From Streptosporangium sp. NBC_01495 (GTDB lineage: Bacteria > Actinomycetota > Actinomycetes > Streptosporangiales > Streptosporangiaceae): a stretch of DNA of 64,000 nucleotides. The notes under the pieces are model-generated. The model did not search any database. It was given only the letters and a program-made list of their open reading frames with translations, and was not told where the DNA came from. The stretch covers positions 9,176,001-9,240,000 of the forward strand of contig NZ_CP109430.1 of the NCBI RefSeq assembly GCF_036250735.1. Reading direction: 5' to 3'. The translations under genes were made by a program, and so were the position numbers. Each line of letters starts with the position of its first letter. Within the stretch, counting starts at the first letter, position 1. Positions 48,436 to 56,617 of this stretch are shown here, piece by piece.

Positions 48436-50289
48436 GTGACCAAGCAGGTTCAGCAACTCGACCGCGTGATCATCCGGTTCGCCGGAGACTCCGGCGACGG
48501 CATGCAGCTGACCGGTGACCGCTTCACCGCCGGAACCGCGGAGTTCGGCAACGACCTGTCGACACTTCCCAACTTCCCGGCCGAGATCCGCGCCCCCGCG
48601 GGCACCCTGCCGGGTGTGTCGAGCTTCCAGCTCCACTTCGCCGACCACGACATCCTCACACCGGGCGACGCTCCCAACGTCCTGGTCGCGATGAACCCGG
48701 CCGCCCTGAAGGCCAACCTCTCCGACCTGCCGCGCGGCGCCGACCTTATCGTCAACACCGACGAGTTCACCAAGCGCAACCTGCAGAAGGTGGGCTACGC
48801 CGCCAACCCCATCGAGGACGACTCGCTCGCCGAGTGGCGGGTCCACCCGGTGCCGCTGACCTCGCTGACGGTCAAGGCCCTCGAAGGCTTCGCGCTGTCC
48901 AAGAAGGACGCCGAGCGGTCGAAGAACATGTTCGCCCTCGGGCTGCTGAGCTGGCTCTACCACCGGCCCACCGAGGCGACGATCCGGTTCCTCGAGACCA
49001 AGTTCGCCAAGAAGCCCGACATCGCCAAGGCCAACATCGCCGCCTTCCAGGCGGGCTGGAACTACGGCGAGACCACCGAGTCCTTCTCGGTCTCGTACGA
49101 GGTCAAGCCGGCCAAGCTGGCCCCCGGGGTGTACCGCAACATCTCCGGCAACCAGGCGCTCGCCTACGGCCTGATCGCCGCCTCGGTGCAGTCGAGGTTG
49201 CCGCTGTTCCTCGGGTCGTACCCGATCACCCCGGCCAGCGACATCCTGCACGAGCTGTCCAAGCACAAGCGGTTCGGCATCCGCACCTTCCAGGCCGAGG
49301 ACGAGATCGCGGGCGTCGGGGCGGCGCTCGGCGCGGCCTTCGGCGGGGCGCTGGGCGTCACGACGACCTCGGGGCCGGGTGTCGCGCTGAAGGCCGAGAC
49401 CGTCGGCCTCGCGGTGACCACCGAGCTGCCGCTCATCGTGGTCGACGTGCAGCGCGCGGGTCCCAGCACCGGCATGCCCACCAAGACCGAGCAGACCGAC
49501 CTGCTGATGGCGATGTTCGGCCGCAACGGCGAGTCGCCGCTGCCGATCGTGGCGCCCTCGACCCCCTCCGACTGCTTCGACGCGGCGGTGGAGGCGGTCA
49601 GGATCGCGGTGAAATACCGCACCCCGGTCATGCTGCTCTCCGACGGCTACCTCGCCAACGGCTCCGAGCCGTGGAAGCTGCCCGACGCCGCCGACCTTCC
49701 CGACATCTCCACCGAGTTCGCCTCGGGGCCGAACGACGAGGACGGCGTCACCTTCCTGCCGTTCAAGCGCGACGCCGAGACCCTCGCCCGCCCCTGGGCG
49801 ATCCCCGGCACCGCGGGCCTGGAGCACCGGATCGGCGGCATCGAGAAGGCCGAGAACACCGGCAACATCTCCTACGACCCCAACAACCACGACCGGATGG
49901 TCCGGGTCCGCCAGGCCAAGATCGACGGGATCGCGAACGACATCCCGCCGCTGACCGTGGACGACCCGGACGGCGACGCGCGCGTGCTGGTGCTCGGCTG
50001 GGGCTCCACGTACGGGCCGATCGCGGCGGCCGCGCGGCGCATCAGGAGGGCCGGCGGCAAGGTCGCCCAGGCCCACCTGAGGCACCTCAACCCGCTGCCC
50101 GCCAACACCGGCGAGGTGCTGCGCGCGTACGACAGGGTGCTCCTGCCGGAGATCAACCTCGGCCAGCTCGCGCTGCTGCTCCGCGCCCGCTTCCTGGTCG
50201 ACATCATCAGCTACAACCGAGTGCGCGGGCTTCCGTTCAAGGCCGAGGAACTTGCCGGCGTGATCCAGGACGTGATCGACAGTGAGTAG
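48436..50289 (+). CDS. korA: 2-oxoacid:ferredoxin oxidoreductase, alpha subunit (fused gamma-alpha)
   Basis: 617 residues from GTG 48436, with AGGAGGA 10 bases upstream. The N-terminal gamma-like domain (FAGDSGDGMQLTGDRF ... PNFPAEIRAPAGTLPGVSSFQLHFA, residues 10-190) binds CoA, and the alpha domain (GNQALAYGLIAASVQSRLPLFLGSYPITPASDILHELS ... EDEIAGVGAALGAAFGGALGVTTTSGPGVALKAE) contributes to TPP binding. With KorB it converts 2-oxoglutarate (or another 2-oxoacid) and CoA to the acyl-CoA, reducing ferredoxin. It overlaps korB by 8 bases. The leader peptide at 48132 lies upstream. Confidence 0.93.
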   Translation: MTKQVQQLDRVIIRFAGDSGDGMQLTGDRFTAGTAEFGNDLSTLPNFPAEIRAPAGTLPGVSSFQLHFADHDILTPGDAPNVLVAMNPAALKANLSDLPRGADLIVNTDEFTKRNLQKVGYAANPIEDDSLAEWRVHPVPLTSLTVKALEGFALSKKDAERSKNMFALGLLSWLYHRPTEATIRFLETKFAKKPDIAKANIAAFQAGWNYGETTESFSVSYEVKPAKLAPGVYRNISGNQALAYGLIAASVQSRLPLFLGSYPITPASDILHELSKHKRFGIRTFQAEDEIAGVGAALGAAFGGALGVTTTSGPGVALKAETVGLAVTTELPLIVVDVQRAGPSTGMPTKTEQTDLLMAMFGRNGESPLPIVAPSTPSDCFDAAVEAVRIAVKYRTPVMLLSDGYLANGSEPWKLPDAADLPDISTEFASGPNDEDGVTFLPFKRDAETLARPWAIPGTAGLEHRIGGIEKAENTGNISYDPNNHDRMVRVRQAKIDGIANDIPPLTVDDPDGDARVLVLGWGSTYGPIAAAARRIRRAGGKVAQAHLRHLNPLPANTGEVLRAYDRVLLPEINLGQLALLLRARFLVDIISYNRVRGLPFKAEELAGVIQDVIDSE

Positions 50290-51352
50290 TGCTGAGTTGC
50301 CCGCGGTGTCCGTCCCCGGAAGGGGTGGGGCGCTTTCGCTGGTCCCGAAGTCCGAGGTGAAACTCGGCATGAAGGACTTCAAGACCGACCAGGAGGTGCG
50401 CTGGTGCCCCGGGTGCGGTGACTACGCCATCCTGGCCGCGGTCCAGTCGTTCGTGCCGGAGCTCGGGCTCAAGCGCGAGAACATGGTGTTCGTCTCGGGC
50501 ATCGGCTGCTCCTCCCGGTTCCCGTACTACATGGACACCTACGGGTTCCACTCGATCCACGGCCGCGCCCCGGCGATCGCGACCGGCCTGGCCGCCTCGC
50601 GTCCCGACCTGTCGGTGTGGGTGATCACCGGTGACGGCGACGCGCTGTCCATCGGCGGCAACCACCTCATCCACGCGCTGCGCCGCAACGTCAACCTGAA
50701 CATCCTGCTGTTCAACAACAGGATCTACGGCCTGACCAAGGGCCAGTACTCCCCGACCTCCGAGGTCGGCAAGATCACGAAGTCGACCCCGATGGGCTCG
50801 CTGGACAAGCCGTTCAACCCGATCTCGCTGGCCATCGGCGCCGAGGCCTCCTTCGTGGCCAGGACCATCGACTCCGACCGCAAGCACCTCCAGTCGGTGC
50901 TGCGCGAGGCCGTCGAGCACCGGGGCACCTCCCTGGTCGAGATCTACCAGAACTGCAACATCTTCAACGACAACGCCTTCGAGCAGCTGAAGGACCCGGA
51001 GCAGCGCGACGACATCACGCTGCGCCTGGAGCACGGGCAGCCCATCGCCTCGGCGTCCAAGGCCGTGCGCAGGGCGGCCGACGGCGGCATCGAGGTCGTC
51101 CCGAGGTCGGCGGTGAGCGAGGACGAGATCCTCGTGCACGATGCCCACCGCGCCGACCCGTCGCTGGCCTTCGCGCTCTCCCGGCTGGACGAGCCCGCCT
51201 TCGAGCACGTCCCGATCGGCGTCTTCCGCAACGTCGACCGCCCCTCCTACGACGAGCTCATGGCCGAGCAGCTCCAGGAGGCCGTCGGCGAGCGAGGGCC
51301 CGGCGACCTGAACGACCTGCTGCTCGGCGGGGACACCTGGCGCATCGGCTGA
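50282..51352 (+). CDS. korB: 2-oxoacid:ferredoxin oxidoreductase, beta subunit
   Basis: 356 residues. The beta subunit binds TPP and a 4Fe-4S cluster: WCPGCGDYAIL supplies cluster Cys residues, SGIGCSSRFPYYM another, and GDGDALSIGGNHLIHALRRNVNLNILLFNNRIYG is the TPP-Mg motif (GDGD...NN). The C-terminal extension holds a further Cys (QNCNIFNDNAFE). The gene starts inside korA and ends in a strong terminator at 51378-51411. Proximity to the nuo cluster without NuoEFG suggests the reduced ferredoxin feeds that complex. Confidence 0.94.
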   Translation: MSSAELPAVSVPGRGGALSLVPKSEVKLGMKDFKTDQEVRWCPGCGDYAILAAVQSFVPELGLKRENMVFVSGIGCSSRFPYYMDTYGFHSIHGRAPAIATGLAASRPDLSVWVITGDGDALSIGGNHLIHALRRNVNLNILLFNNRIYGLTKGQYSPTSEVGKITKSTPMGSLDKPFNPISLAIGAEASFVARTIDSDRKHLQSVLREAVEHRGTSLVEIYQNCNIFNDNAFEQLKDPEQRDDITLRLEHGQPIASASKAVRRAADGGIEVVPRSAVSEDEILVHDAHRADPSLAFALSRLDEPAFEHVPIGVFRNVDRPSYDELMAEQLQEAVGERGPGDLNDLLLGGDTWRIG

Positions 51353-51377
51353 TCGGAAACAAACGCACGGCACCAAA

Positions 51378-51411
51378 CGCTAAGGCCCGCTCTTCGGAGC
51401 GGGCCTTAGCG
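51378..51411. terminator. Terminator after korAB
   Basis: A perfect 15-bp stem (51378-51392 with 51397-51411) is capped by a TTCG tetraloop, the most stable class of hairpin. T-rich sequence (CTTATCT) follows. It separates korB from the epimerase gene 40 bases further on. Confidence 0.92.
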
Positions 51412-51451
51412 CTTATCTGCCACAAATCCCCCTAAATCAGGAGAAAAGCGT

Positions 51452-52378
51452 ATGGCCAGCCCGGTAGCGGAAGAGTACTGGCGGGCGAGGCCCGTGCTGG
51501 TGACGGGGGCCGGTGGCTTCATCGGGACCCACCTGGTACGGCGCCTGAGCGCGCTCGGCGCGCGGGTGCACGCGGTCAGCCGCCGACCCGGGGAGAGTTC
51601 GAACGGCGAGACGTGGCACGTCGCGGACGTCGCCGACGCGGGCGCGGTCGAGTGGCTCGTCGGCTCGACCCGCCCCGCCGTCGTGTTCCACCTGGCCAGC
51701 GAGGTCGCCGGGGCGAGGGATCCGCGGCTCGTGCTGCCGATGCTGCACAGCAACCTCACCAGCGTGGTCAACCTGCTGACGGCGGTCACCGAGGTTCCTG
51801 AGACCAGGGTGGTGCTGGCGGGCTCACTGGAGGAGCTCCGCCCCGAGGAGGGCGACAAGGCGCCGTCCTCGCCGTACGCGGTGTCCAAGTGGGCCGCCGA
51901 CGGCTACGCGCGGATGTTCCACCACCTGTGGGGTGTCCAGGTCAGCAACCTGCGGATCGGCATGGTCTACGGCCCTGGCCGCCAGGACACCCGGAAGCTG
52001 GTCCCCTACGTGGCGCTGTCGCTGCTGCGCGGGCGCGAACCCGAGCTCGGCAGTGGAACGCGCCATCTCGACTGGGTGTACGTCGACGACGTGGTCGACG
52101 CCTTCCTCGCCACAGGCGAGACCCCGGACGCGGCGGGCCGCGCCTTCGACATCGGCACGGGGACGGGCACCTCCATCCGCGACACCGTGGAACTGCTCTC
52201 CCGGATCGTCGGCGGCCAGGCCCGCCCCCGCTACGGCGCGCTCACCGACAGAGCGCTGGACAGCGCCAGGATCGCCGACACGACCGCAGCCGCCGAGATC
52301 CTCCACTGGCGGCCCGCCGTGGGACTTGAGGAGGGTCTGCGCCGGACCGTCGACTGGTTCGCCCGCGAAAACGGCTGA
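51452..52378 (+). CDS. NAD-dependent epimerase/dehydratase (extended SDR)
   Basis: 308 residues. The NAD-binding motif VLVTGAGGFIGTHLVRRL (residues 15-32) and the catalytic Ser/Tyr-x-x-x-Lys set (AGSLEEL, SPYAVSKWAADGY) are present, with the RIGMVYGPGR substrate loop and a C-terminal part ending AEILHWRPAVGLEEGLRRTVDWF. These enzymes act on NDP-sugars as 4-epimerases, dehydratases or reductases; the substrate cannot be told. It follows the korAB terminator and ends in its own hairpin at 52380-52398. Confidence 0.9.
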   Translation: MASPVAEEYWRARPVLVTGAGGFIGTHLVRRLSALGARVHAVSRRPGESSNGETWHVADVADAGAVEWLVGSTRPAVVFHLASEVAGARDPRLVLPMLHSNLTSVVNLLTAVTEVPETRVVLAGSLEELRPEEGDKAPSSPYAVSKWAADGYARMFHHLWGVQVSNLRIGMVYGPGRQDTRKLVPYVALSLLRGREPELGSGTRHLDWVYVDDVVDAFLATGETPDAAGRAFDIGTGTGTSIRDTVELLSRIVGGQARPRYGALTDRALDSARIADTTAAAEILHWRPAVGLEEGLRRTVDWFARENG

Positions 52379-52379
52379 G

Positions 52380-52398
52380 CGCCCGGCCCTGCCGGGCG
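52380..52398 (+). terminator. Short hairpin after the epimerase gene
   Basis: CGCCCGGC (52380-52387) and GCCGGGCG (52391-52398) form an 8-bp GC stem with a 3-base loop directly after the stop codon. Confidence 0.65.
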
Positions 52399-52401
52399 TC
52401 C

Positions 52402-52497
52402 TCACGCTCCTATGTCAAGGCTCTCGGCGGGCGACTGCGCGTGGCGGCCGACTTCGGCGACGTCGAGTACCTCAGCGACGACGCCTTCACCGCTTGA
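52402..52497 (+). pseudogene. C-terminal remnant of an XRE-type antitoxin
   Basis: The frame reads SRSYVKALGGRLRVAADFGDVEY then LSDDAFTA and stop TGA 52495-52497. It closely matches the end of the intact antitoxin at 53006-53344 (LRSYVEALGGRLRVVADFGDVEYTVA). Only this tail is left; the helix-turn-helix and any toxin gene are missing. It starts just after the epimerase hairpin, so an insertion or deletion removed the rest. It records a second toxin-antitoxin locus here. Confidence 0.85.
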
Positions 52498-52625
52498 CAC
52501 CACCAGGGACGGTCCGCACCTGCAAACAGTCACAAAAGGACAAGCCGGTAGAAGCGGAGCAGGCGGCCTGCTCCGCTGATCAGAAAAGCGCCTCCTTGCT
52601 GCTGCCTTAATGCCAGGGTTAAGCT

Positions 52626-53009
52626 ATGGATGGAGCTGGATGGCAGGTCGTGCTGGTTACTGAGGTCGCCGACTGGTACGACCAGTTATGCCAGGACGAC
52701 TGGGACAGCGCCGAGCAGGTTGAAAACGCCATAGACATGCTGGCGCAGGTCGGGCCGACACTTGGCCGACCGCTGGTGGATCGCATCAAGGGAGCCGACA
52801 ACCACCATTTGAAAGAATTGCGACCTGGTTCGTCAAAAGGAAGTGAGATCCGCATTCTGTTCGCATTCGACCCGGTTCGCCGGGCAGTGCTGCTGGTCGC
52901 GGGTGACAAGGCCGGCAACTGGGGTCATTGGTATGACACGAACGTACCGATGGCGGAGAAGCGGTACGCCGAGCACATAGCGGAACTGGCTAGCAGGGAG
53001 TACGAATGA
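52626..53009 (+). CDS. Toxin of a RelE/HigB-like (Gp49-type) toxin-antitoxin pair
   Basis: 127 residues. The core VVLVTEVADWYDQL ... LGRPLVDRIKGADNHHLKELRPGSSKGSEIRILFAFDPVRRAVLLVAGDKAGNW is typical of phage-derived Gp49-like/HigB toxins of the RelE superfamily, ribosome-dependent mRNA endonucleases. Basic residues of the active site (KELR, RILFAFD) are present. The order toxin first, antitoxin second, and the ATGA overlap with the antitoxin are standard for HigBA modules. It is probably toxic only when the antitoxin is lost. Confidence 0.88.
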   Translation: MDGAGWQVVLVTEVADWYDQLCQDDWDSAEQVENAIDMLAQVGPTLGRPLVDRIKGADNHHLKELRPGSSKGSEIRILFAFDPVRRAVLLVAGDKAGNWGHWYDTNVPMAEKRYAEHIAELASREYE

Positions 53010-53344
53010 GCGCGGTCAACTGGGACGAGGTGAAGCAGCGGGCGCGGGAGCGGCGCCAGGCTGCGGGACTGCCTGTGCAATCGGATGCCGAGAAGTCCGC
53101 TGCGATGGAACAGCTCGCCGCGGAGGTCAGGGCGCACAAGCTCGCGGAGATCAGGCGTGAGCAGGATCTGACCCAGCGCGACGTGGCCACCACCATGGGG
53201 GTCTCCGGCCCGAGAGTCTCGGCCATCGAACACGGCGAGGTCGACCGTGTCGAGGTGGCGACCCTGCGCTCCTATGTCGAGGCCCTTGGCGGGCGACTGC
53301 GTGTGGTGGCCGACTTCGGTGACGTCGAATACACCGTGGCATAG
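53006..53344 (+). CDS. XRE-family antitoxin (HigA-like)
   Basis: 112 residues. The helix-turn-helix is LAEIRREQDLTQRDVATTMGVSGPRVSAIEHGEVDRVEVATLRSYVEALGG (about 53-103), followed by a short C-terminal strand GRLRVVADFGDVEYTVA. It overlaps the toxin by 4 bases, should bind and neutralise the toxin, and repress the shared promoter before 52626. The C-terminal tail is duplicated as a remnant at 52402-52497. A hairpin at 53358-53389 ends the operon. Confidence 0.9.
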   Translation: MSAVNWDEVKQRARERRQAAGLPVQSDAEKSAAMEQLAAEVRAHKLAEIRREQDLTQRDVATTMGVSGPRVSAIEHGEVDRVEVATLRSYVEALGGRLRVVADFGDVEYTVA

Positions 53345-53357
53345 CTCGCACGACGAC

Positions 53358-53389
53358 AGAAGCCCTCGGCCGCCTGGCTGGGGGCTTCT
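53358..53389. terminator. Terminator between the toxin-antitoxin operon and DUF397 gene
   Basis: AGAAGCCC (53358-53365) pairs with GGGCTTCT (53382-53389), and the 16-base interior forms an additional 5-bp stem. It lies between convergent genes and can serve both. Confidence 0.8.
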
Positions 53390-53408
53390 CACGTTTCCGG
53401 GGTTGGGG

Positions 53409-53621
53409 CTAGAAGTCGAATTCGCCCTTCTTGGCGCCGTCGACGAAGGCGTCCCAGACGCTCGTGCTCACCACGAAGGGCGCCCGCTCGGGAGCCTCGG
53501 TGTCACGCAGGCCAACCCGACCGCCCGACAGCGGAGCCACTTCAAGGCAGTCCCCACCATTGGGTCCGCTCTTGGTGGCTTTACGCCAGGTCGCGGTCTT
53601 CAGGTTGTCGCTCGGATCCAC
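53409..53621 (-). CDS. DUF397 domain protein (copy 1)
   Basis: 70 residues from GTG 53621, chosen by comparison with the copy at 58314-58526; an ATG at 53732 would add 37 residues not present in the other copy. The sequence TATWRKATKSGPNGGDCLEVAPLSGGRVGLRDTEAPERAPFVVSTSVWDAFVDGAKKGEFDF is a complete DUF397 domain. In streptomycetes DUF397 proteins pair with DUF5753 regulators (WhiJ/AbaA-like systems) that affect differentiation. Here no regulator lies directly upstream on the same strand; the nearest one is rightward at 54641. Confidence 0.85.
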   Translation of the reverse strand: MDPSDNLKTATWRKATKSGPNGGDCLEVAPLSGGRVGLRDTEAPERAPFVVSTSVWDAFVDGAKKGEFDF

Positions 53622-53864
53622 AGCTTCCCACTTCTCCGCTGTTGGCGATACGGACGAAAAAGCCCCTGGCGGTCGCAATGCAAACTGTTGCCACCATCCC
53701 TCGGCAACCGAGGCTTGATCGCTCGGGCTCATCGCCGCTCTTGCCAGTACGGCTGCTGACTCGTGATGACCTCAACTTTCCCAAGTCCCTTGACTGTGCC
53801 GCAACCTGCGTTCAGGCTCCCCGGTTGAGGACAACATCGGGCAACCACGAGCGAGGAGCACCAC

Positions 53865-54614
53865 ATGGCATTCCACTTCGTAGGTATGGACCCCAACTCG
53901 CCGGACGACAAGTGTTGCGCCGTGTTCGTCGATGACGAGGCAGACAGGATCCTCTTTCAAGGGAAGCTGGTCACCGATCCGGTACTACTGGCCAAGATCG
54001 CTGCGCACAGTCCCATAGGGGCAGATGAGGTGGTGGTGTGGCAACCCGGCAGAATGAAGCCGATCATCGCTGAAGCCATCGCGGGCACTTTCGAGGAAGG
54101 CCGGGCAGGGCACGGACCGACGTCGATCAGAGACATGATTCGCGGGGTTCGGCATTCAGCCGTCCACCTGGAGACACGTGACACCTACGATCCCAACCAT
54201 CCGGCATTCCAGGACTTCCTGGCCGGTGGCTCGGGCCGCTACGACAGAAGCGGATGGACGGACACGGTTCGAGAGGCTGTAGGGCGCGGAGTGCGGATAC
54301 GACGGGCACGCGTAGTATCTGAGCCCATCAGCGACTACATCCGCTGGGAGCACATGATCACCGACGAGAACGTGAAGGCCGGTGAGGAGGTGCGATGGCT
54401 GCCGCGCCGCCGAGCGTTCGACCTGGTACTGCCTGGTACGGACTTCTGGATGTTCGACGGCCGGGTGGTCTGCTTCAATTTCAACTCTGGTGCGGGAGTA
54501 GACACAGAAGCGGACCAGTTCACCAACGACCCGGACATGGTCACTCGGTGTATCGCCATGTTCGAGCAGATCTGGGAACGGGCGACTCCGCACGAGGAGT
54601 ACCAGCCGCAATAG
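53865..54614 (+). CDS. DUF6879-family protein
   Basis: 249 residues; GAGGAG lies before ATG 53865. The C-terminal 170 residues have the DUF6879 pattern: AVHLETRDTYDPNHPAFQDFLAG ... WTDTVREAVGRGVRIRRARVVSEPISDYIRWEHMITDENVKAGEEVRWLPRR ... DFWMFDGRVVCFNFNSG. The N-terminal 80 residues are a separate short domain (HFVGMDPNSPDDKCCAVFVDDEADRILFQGKLV). DUF6879 proteins are usually encoded next to Scr1-type regulators, as here (27 bases before 54641). The biochemical function is unknown, but the paired layout points to one regulatory unit. Confidence 0.82.
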   Translation: MAFHFVGMDPNSPDDKCCAVFVDDEADRILFQGKLVTDPVLLAKIAAHSPIGADEVVVWQPGRMKPIIAEAIAGTFEEGRAGHGPTSIRDMIRGVRHSAVHLETRDTYDPNHPAFQDFLAGGSGRYDRSGWTDTVREAVGRGVRIRRARVVSEPISDYIRWEHMITDENVKAGEEVRWLPRRRAFDLVLPGTDFWMFDGRVVCFNFNSGAGVDTEADQFTNDPDMVTRCIAMFEQIWERATPHEEYQPQ

Positions 54615-54640
54615 CTCAGATCGGTACGTAGAACTTCATC

Positions 54641-55522
54641 ATGTCGCCATCGCCTTCGTCCTCTTCCAGCGCTCAAGCCGCACGGCAACGTCTCGCCGAT
54701 CAACTTCGCGAGATTCGCGAGGACGCGGACCTTACCGGCCGCAAGCTGGCTGAGCTAGCGGGCTGGCATGGGGTTTCCAAGATCTCCAAGATTGAGCATG
54801 CCGCACGCCCCATCTCACCCGAAGACCTGCGCACATGGTGCCGGATCTGCGGTGTGCCACCTGGGCGTACGGAGGAACTGCTGGCCGAGCTCCGTGCGGC
54901 GGCCGGCATGTGGGTCAGCTACCAGCAGCTCAACCGGCGTGGGCTCAAGGGGGCACAGGAGTCGGTCAGGGAGCGATACGAGCGTGTGCGCTTGATGCGC
55001 GTGTACTCGAACAGGGTCATCCCTGGCCTTCTCCAGACGGAGGGATACACGACGGCCGCGCTGGAGGCGGTGCGGCACGAGCAGGCCGTCGCAGTGAACG
55101 ACGTCACGGAGGCGGTGGCAGAGCGGATGGAACGCCGCCGTGTGCTACATCGGGCTGACGCCCGCTTCGTGTTCCTCCTCGAAGAGAGCGTGCTGTGGTA
55201 CCGAACCACGAGACCCAGCGTCCACGCCGAGCAACTACGACATCTGTTGTCGGTGATGCTGATGCCGTCGGTACTGATCGCGATCATTCCTCGCACTGCC
55301 GACCGCACCACCACCGGGTGGGGCGTGTGGCCCGAGGAATCGTTCACAATGACCGACTTTGCCCAGACGAACGTGGAGTTGGTGTCGGGCTATCTGACGA
55401 TCACGCAGCCCGAGGAAGTCGCCATGTACGTGTCAGCCTGGGAACGCCTGTTCTTCATAGGCGCTATCGGTGAGTCTGCGAAGGCACTGATTCTTCAAGC
55501 GATCGAGGCTTTGCCCTCTTAG
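54641..55522 (+). CDS. XRE-family regulator with DUF5753 domain
   Basis: 293 residues. The helix-turn-helix RLADQLREIREDADLTGRKLAELAGWHGVSKISKIEHAARPISPEDLRTWCRICGV (17-72) is followed by the DUF5753 domain, recognisable by VYSNRVIPGLLQTEGYTTAAL, RMERRRVLHRADARFVFLLEESVLWYR and LLSVMLMPSVLIAIIP. These proteins (Scr1/WhiJ type) regulate morphological development with small DUF397 or DUF6879 partners. It forms an operon with the DUF6879 gene just upstream. Start ATG 54641 precedes a Ser-rich N-terminus. Confidence 0.92.
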   Translation: MSPSPSSSSSAQAARQRLADQLREIREDADLTGRKLAELAGWHGVSKISKIEHAARPISPEDLRTWCRICGVPPGRTEELLAELRAAAGMWVSYQQLNRRGLKGAQESVRERYERVRLMRVYSNRVIPGLLQTEGYTTAALEAVRHEQAVAVNDVTEAVAERMERRRVLHRADARFVFLLEESVLWYRTTRPSVHAEQLRHLLSVMLMPSVLIAIIPRTADRTTTGWGVWPEESFTMTDFAQTNVELVSGYLTITQPEEVAMYVSAWERLFFIGAIGESAKALILQAIEALPS

Positions 55523-55583
55523 TAGACGGCAAACTTGGACAACTTTTCCGGCCGCGAAAGCGTTCGCTTCTAACGTCTGGGTT

Positions 55584-55973
55584 ATGGCATCCGGACAGAC
55601 AGTGACAGAGGCCCGTGTCGGGGGGCGCGAGGGCGACGAGACAGCGAGCCCTGTCGGGCAAGAACTTCCCGAGGGGTTGGTTGGCCTCGCACGGCTGGTC
55701 AGTGCGCAAGGTGTTCGTACGTCGATCATTCACTACGTGGGGCTCCGCCTCCGTAGCCACCGGCCGCTTCCGTTTCCGCGAGAGGACCGCTTCGAGCTGA
55801 TCGCGCACAGCCTCGACGGCTGGGAGGTGGCGAGCGTGACCGTGGGAGACCGCTCCGGCTACTTCGTGGTCTCGCTGCCTTCGGTGGGGGTCACGACCCA
55901 GCTGGTGAACGCCGACCAGCCTTACGCGGTCGTGGATCTGATCCTTGCCGCGTTCCCGAAGGAGACGGCGTGA
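55584..55973 (+). CDS. Hypothetical protein, first of three coupled small genes
   Basis: 129 residues. I do not recognise the family. A variable first 30 residues precede a more structured part: LPEGLVGLARLVSAQGVRTSIIHYVGLRLRSHRPLPFPREDRFELIAHSLDGWEVASVTVGDRSGYFVVSLPS. GTG 55970 of the next gene overlaps its stop (GTGA). It is 62 bases after the DUF5753 regulator and may belong to the same operon. Confidence 0.55.
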   Translation: MASGQTVTEARVGGREGDETASPVGQELPEGLVGLARLVSAQGVRTSIIHYVGLRLRSHRPLPFPREDRFELIAHSLDGWEVASVTVGDRSGYFVVSLPSVGVTTQLVNADQPYAVVDLILAAFPKETA

Positions 55974-56155
55974 CGCTGGAGATACCGGAGTTCGACATGA
56001 CGAAGAACCCGGACGGTTCTCTTGAGGCACGCCGCAAGGGCGGCCCCGCGAGTGACCCCGCTGACGTGACCGGAACGACGATCCGAGATCTTGAGCTGAG
56101 ATGCCCGGCTGCGCGGGTGGTGTGGTCCCTCACACCGGACGGGAGGACAAAGTGA
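55970..56155 (+). CDS. 61-residue hypothetical protein
   Basis: GTG 55970 overlaps the previous stop, and its TGA overlaps GTG 56152 of the next gene. The product (TLEIPEFDMTKNPDGSLEARRKGGPASDPADVT...) is charged and soluble, without Cys and without a membrane segment. It has no recognised family. Double coupling supports expression, and the short length plus position would fit a peptide or small binding protein. Confidence 0.5.
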   Translation: MTLEIPEFDMTKNPDGSLEARRKGGPASDPADVTGTTIRDLELRCPAARVVWSLTPDGRTK

Positions 56156-56424
56156 CCGGCGTCGCGCCGACACAGCTTCGTGTCCCTTACGTCATCGCCC
56201 ACGAACACGAGGTCGCACCGCAGCCCCTGCGGTTCGCCCGGCGCCCGCTCGGCGGGCTACGGCTCGCCTTCGACGGCGAACGTCGCAGCGACCGGGCCAA
56301 CGGGGTGCTGCGTGCCCGCGTCCTGAACAACCGGCAGGGGCCGCCGCAGTGGGACCTCCTTCGCCGTGCGCTCGCCACCCAGTTGATCGTCCAAGTCCAC
56401 GACCTTCAGCCAGTACGCACCTGA
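56152..56424 (+). CDS. 90-residue hypothetical protein, third of the trio
   Basis: GTG 56152 overlaps the previous stop (GTGA). The protein is basic, with repeated Arg and the segment RFARRPLGGLRLAFDGERRSDRANGVLRARVLNNRQGPPQWDLLRRALATQLIVQVHDL. I do not recognise the family. It ends about 190 bases before hemC. The three small genes are consistently coupled and have no known homologues that I can name. Confidence 0.5.
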   Translation: MTGVAPTQLRVPYVIAHEHEVAPQPLRFARRPLGGLRLAFDGERRSDRANGVLRARVLNNRQGPPQWDLLRRALATQLIVQVHDLQPVRT

Positions 56425-56617
56425 CGCAGCAGATCGAGTGCCCCCTGATCAGAGGGGCGCGGTCACCGCTCGCAAGGATGGTGCCGCGACGGTTCTCCCG
56501 CGAAGCGTGGTCGTCACTTCGAGAAATATGACTACGCTTCGCAATCGAATAATCACCGTTGCCATAGCTCGTCGCGCGGCCGTGCTACCCGCGACCATCC
56601 TCTAACAGGAAGAATCC

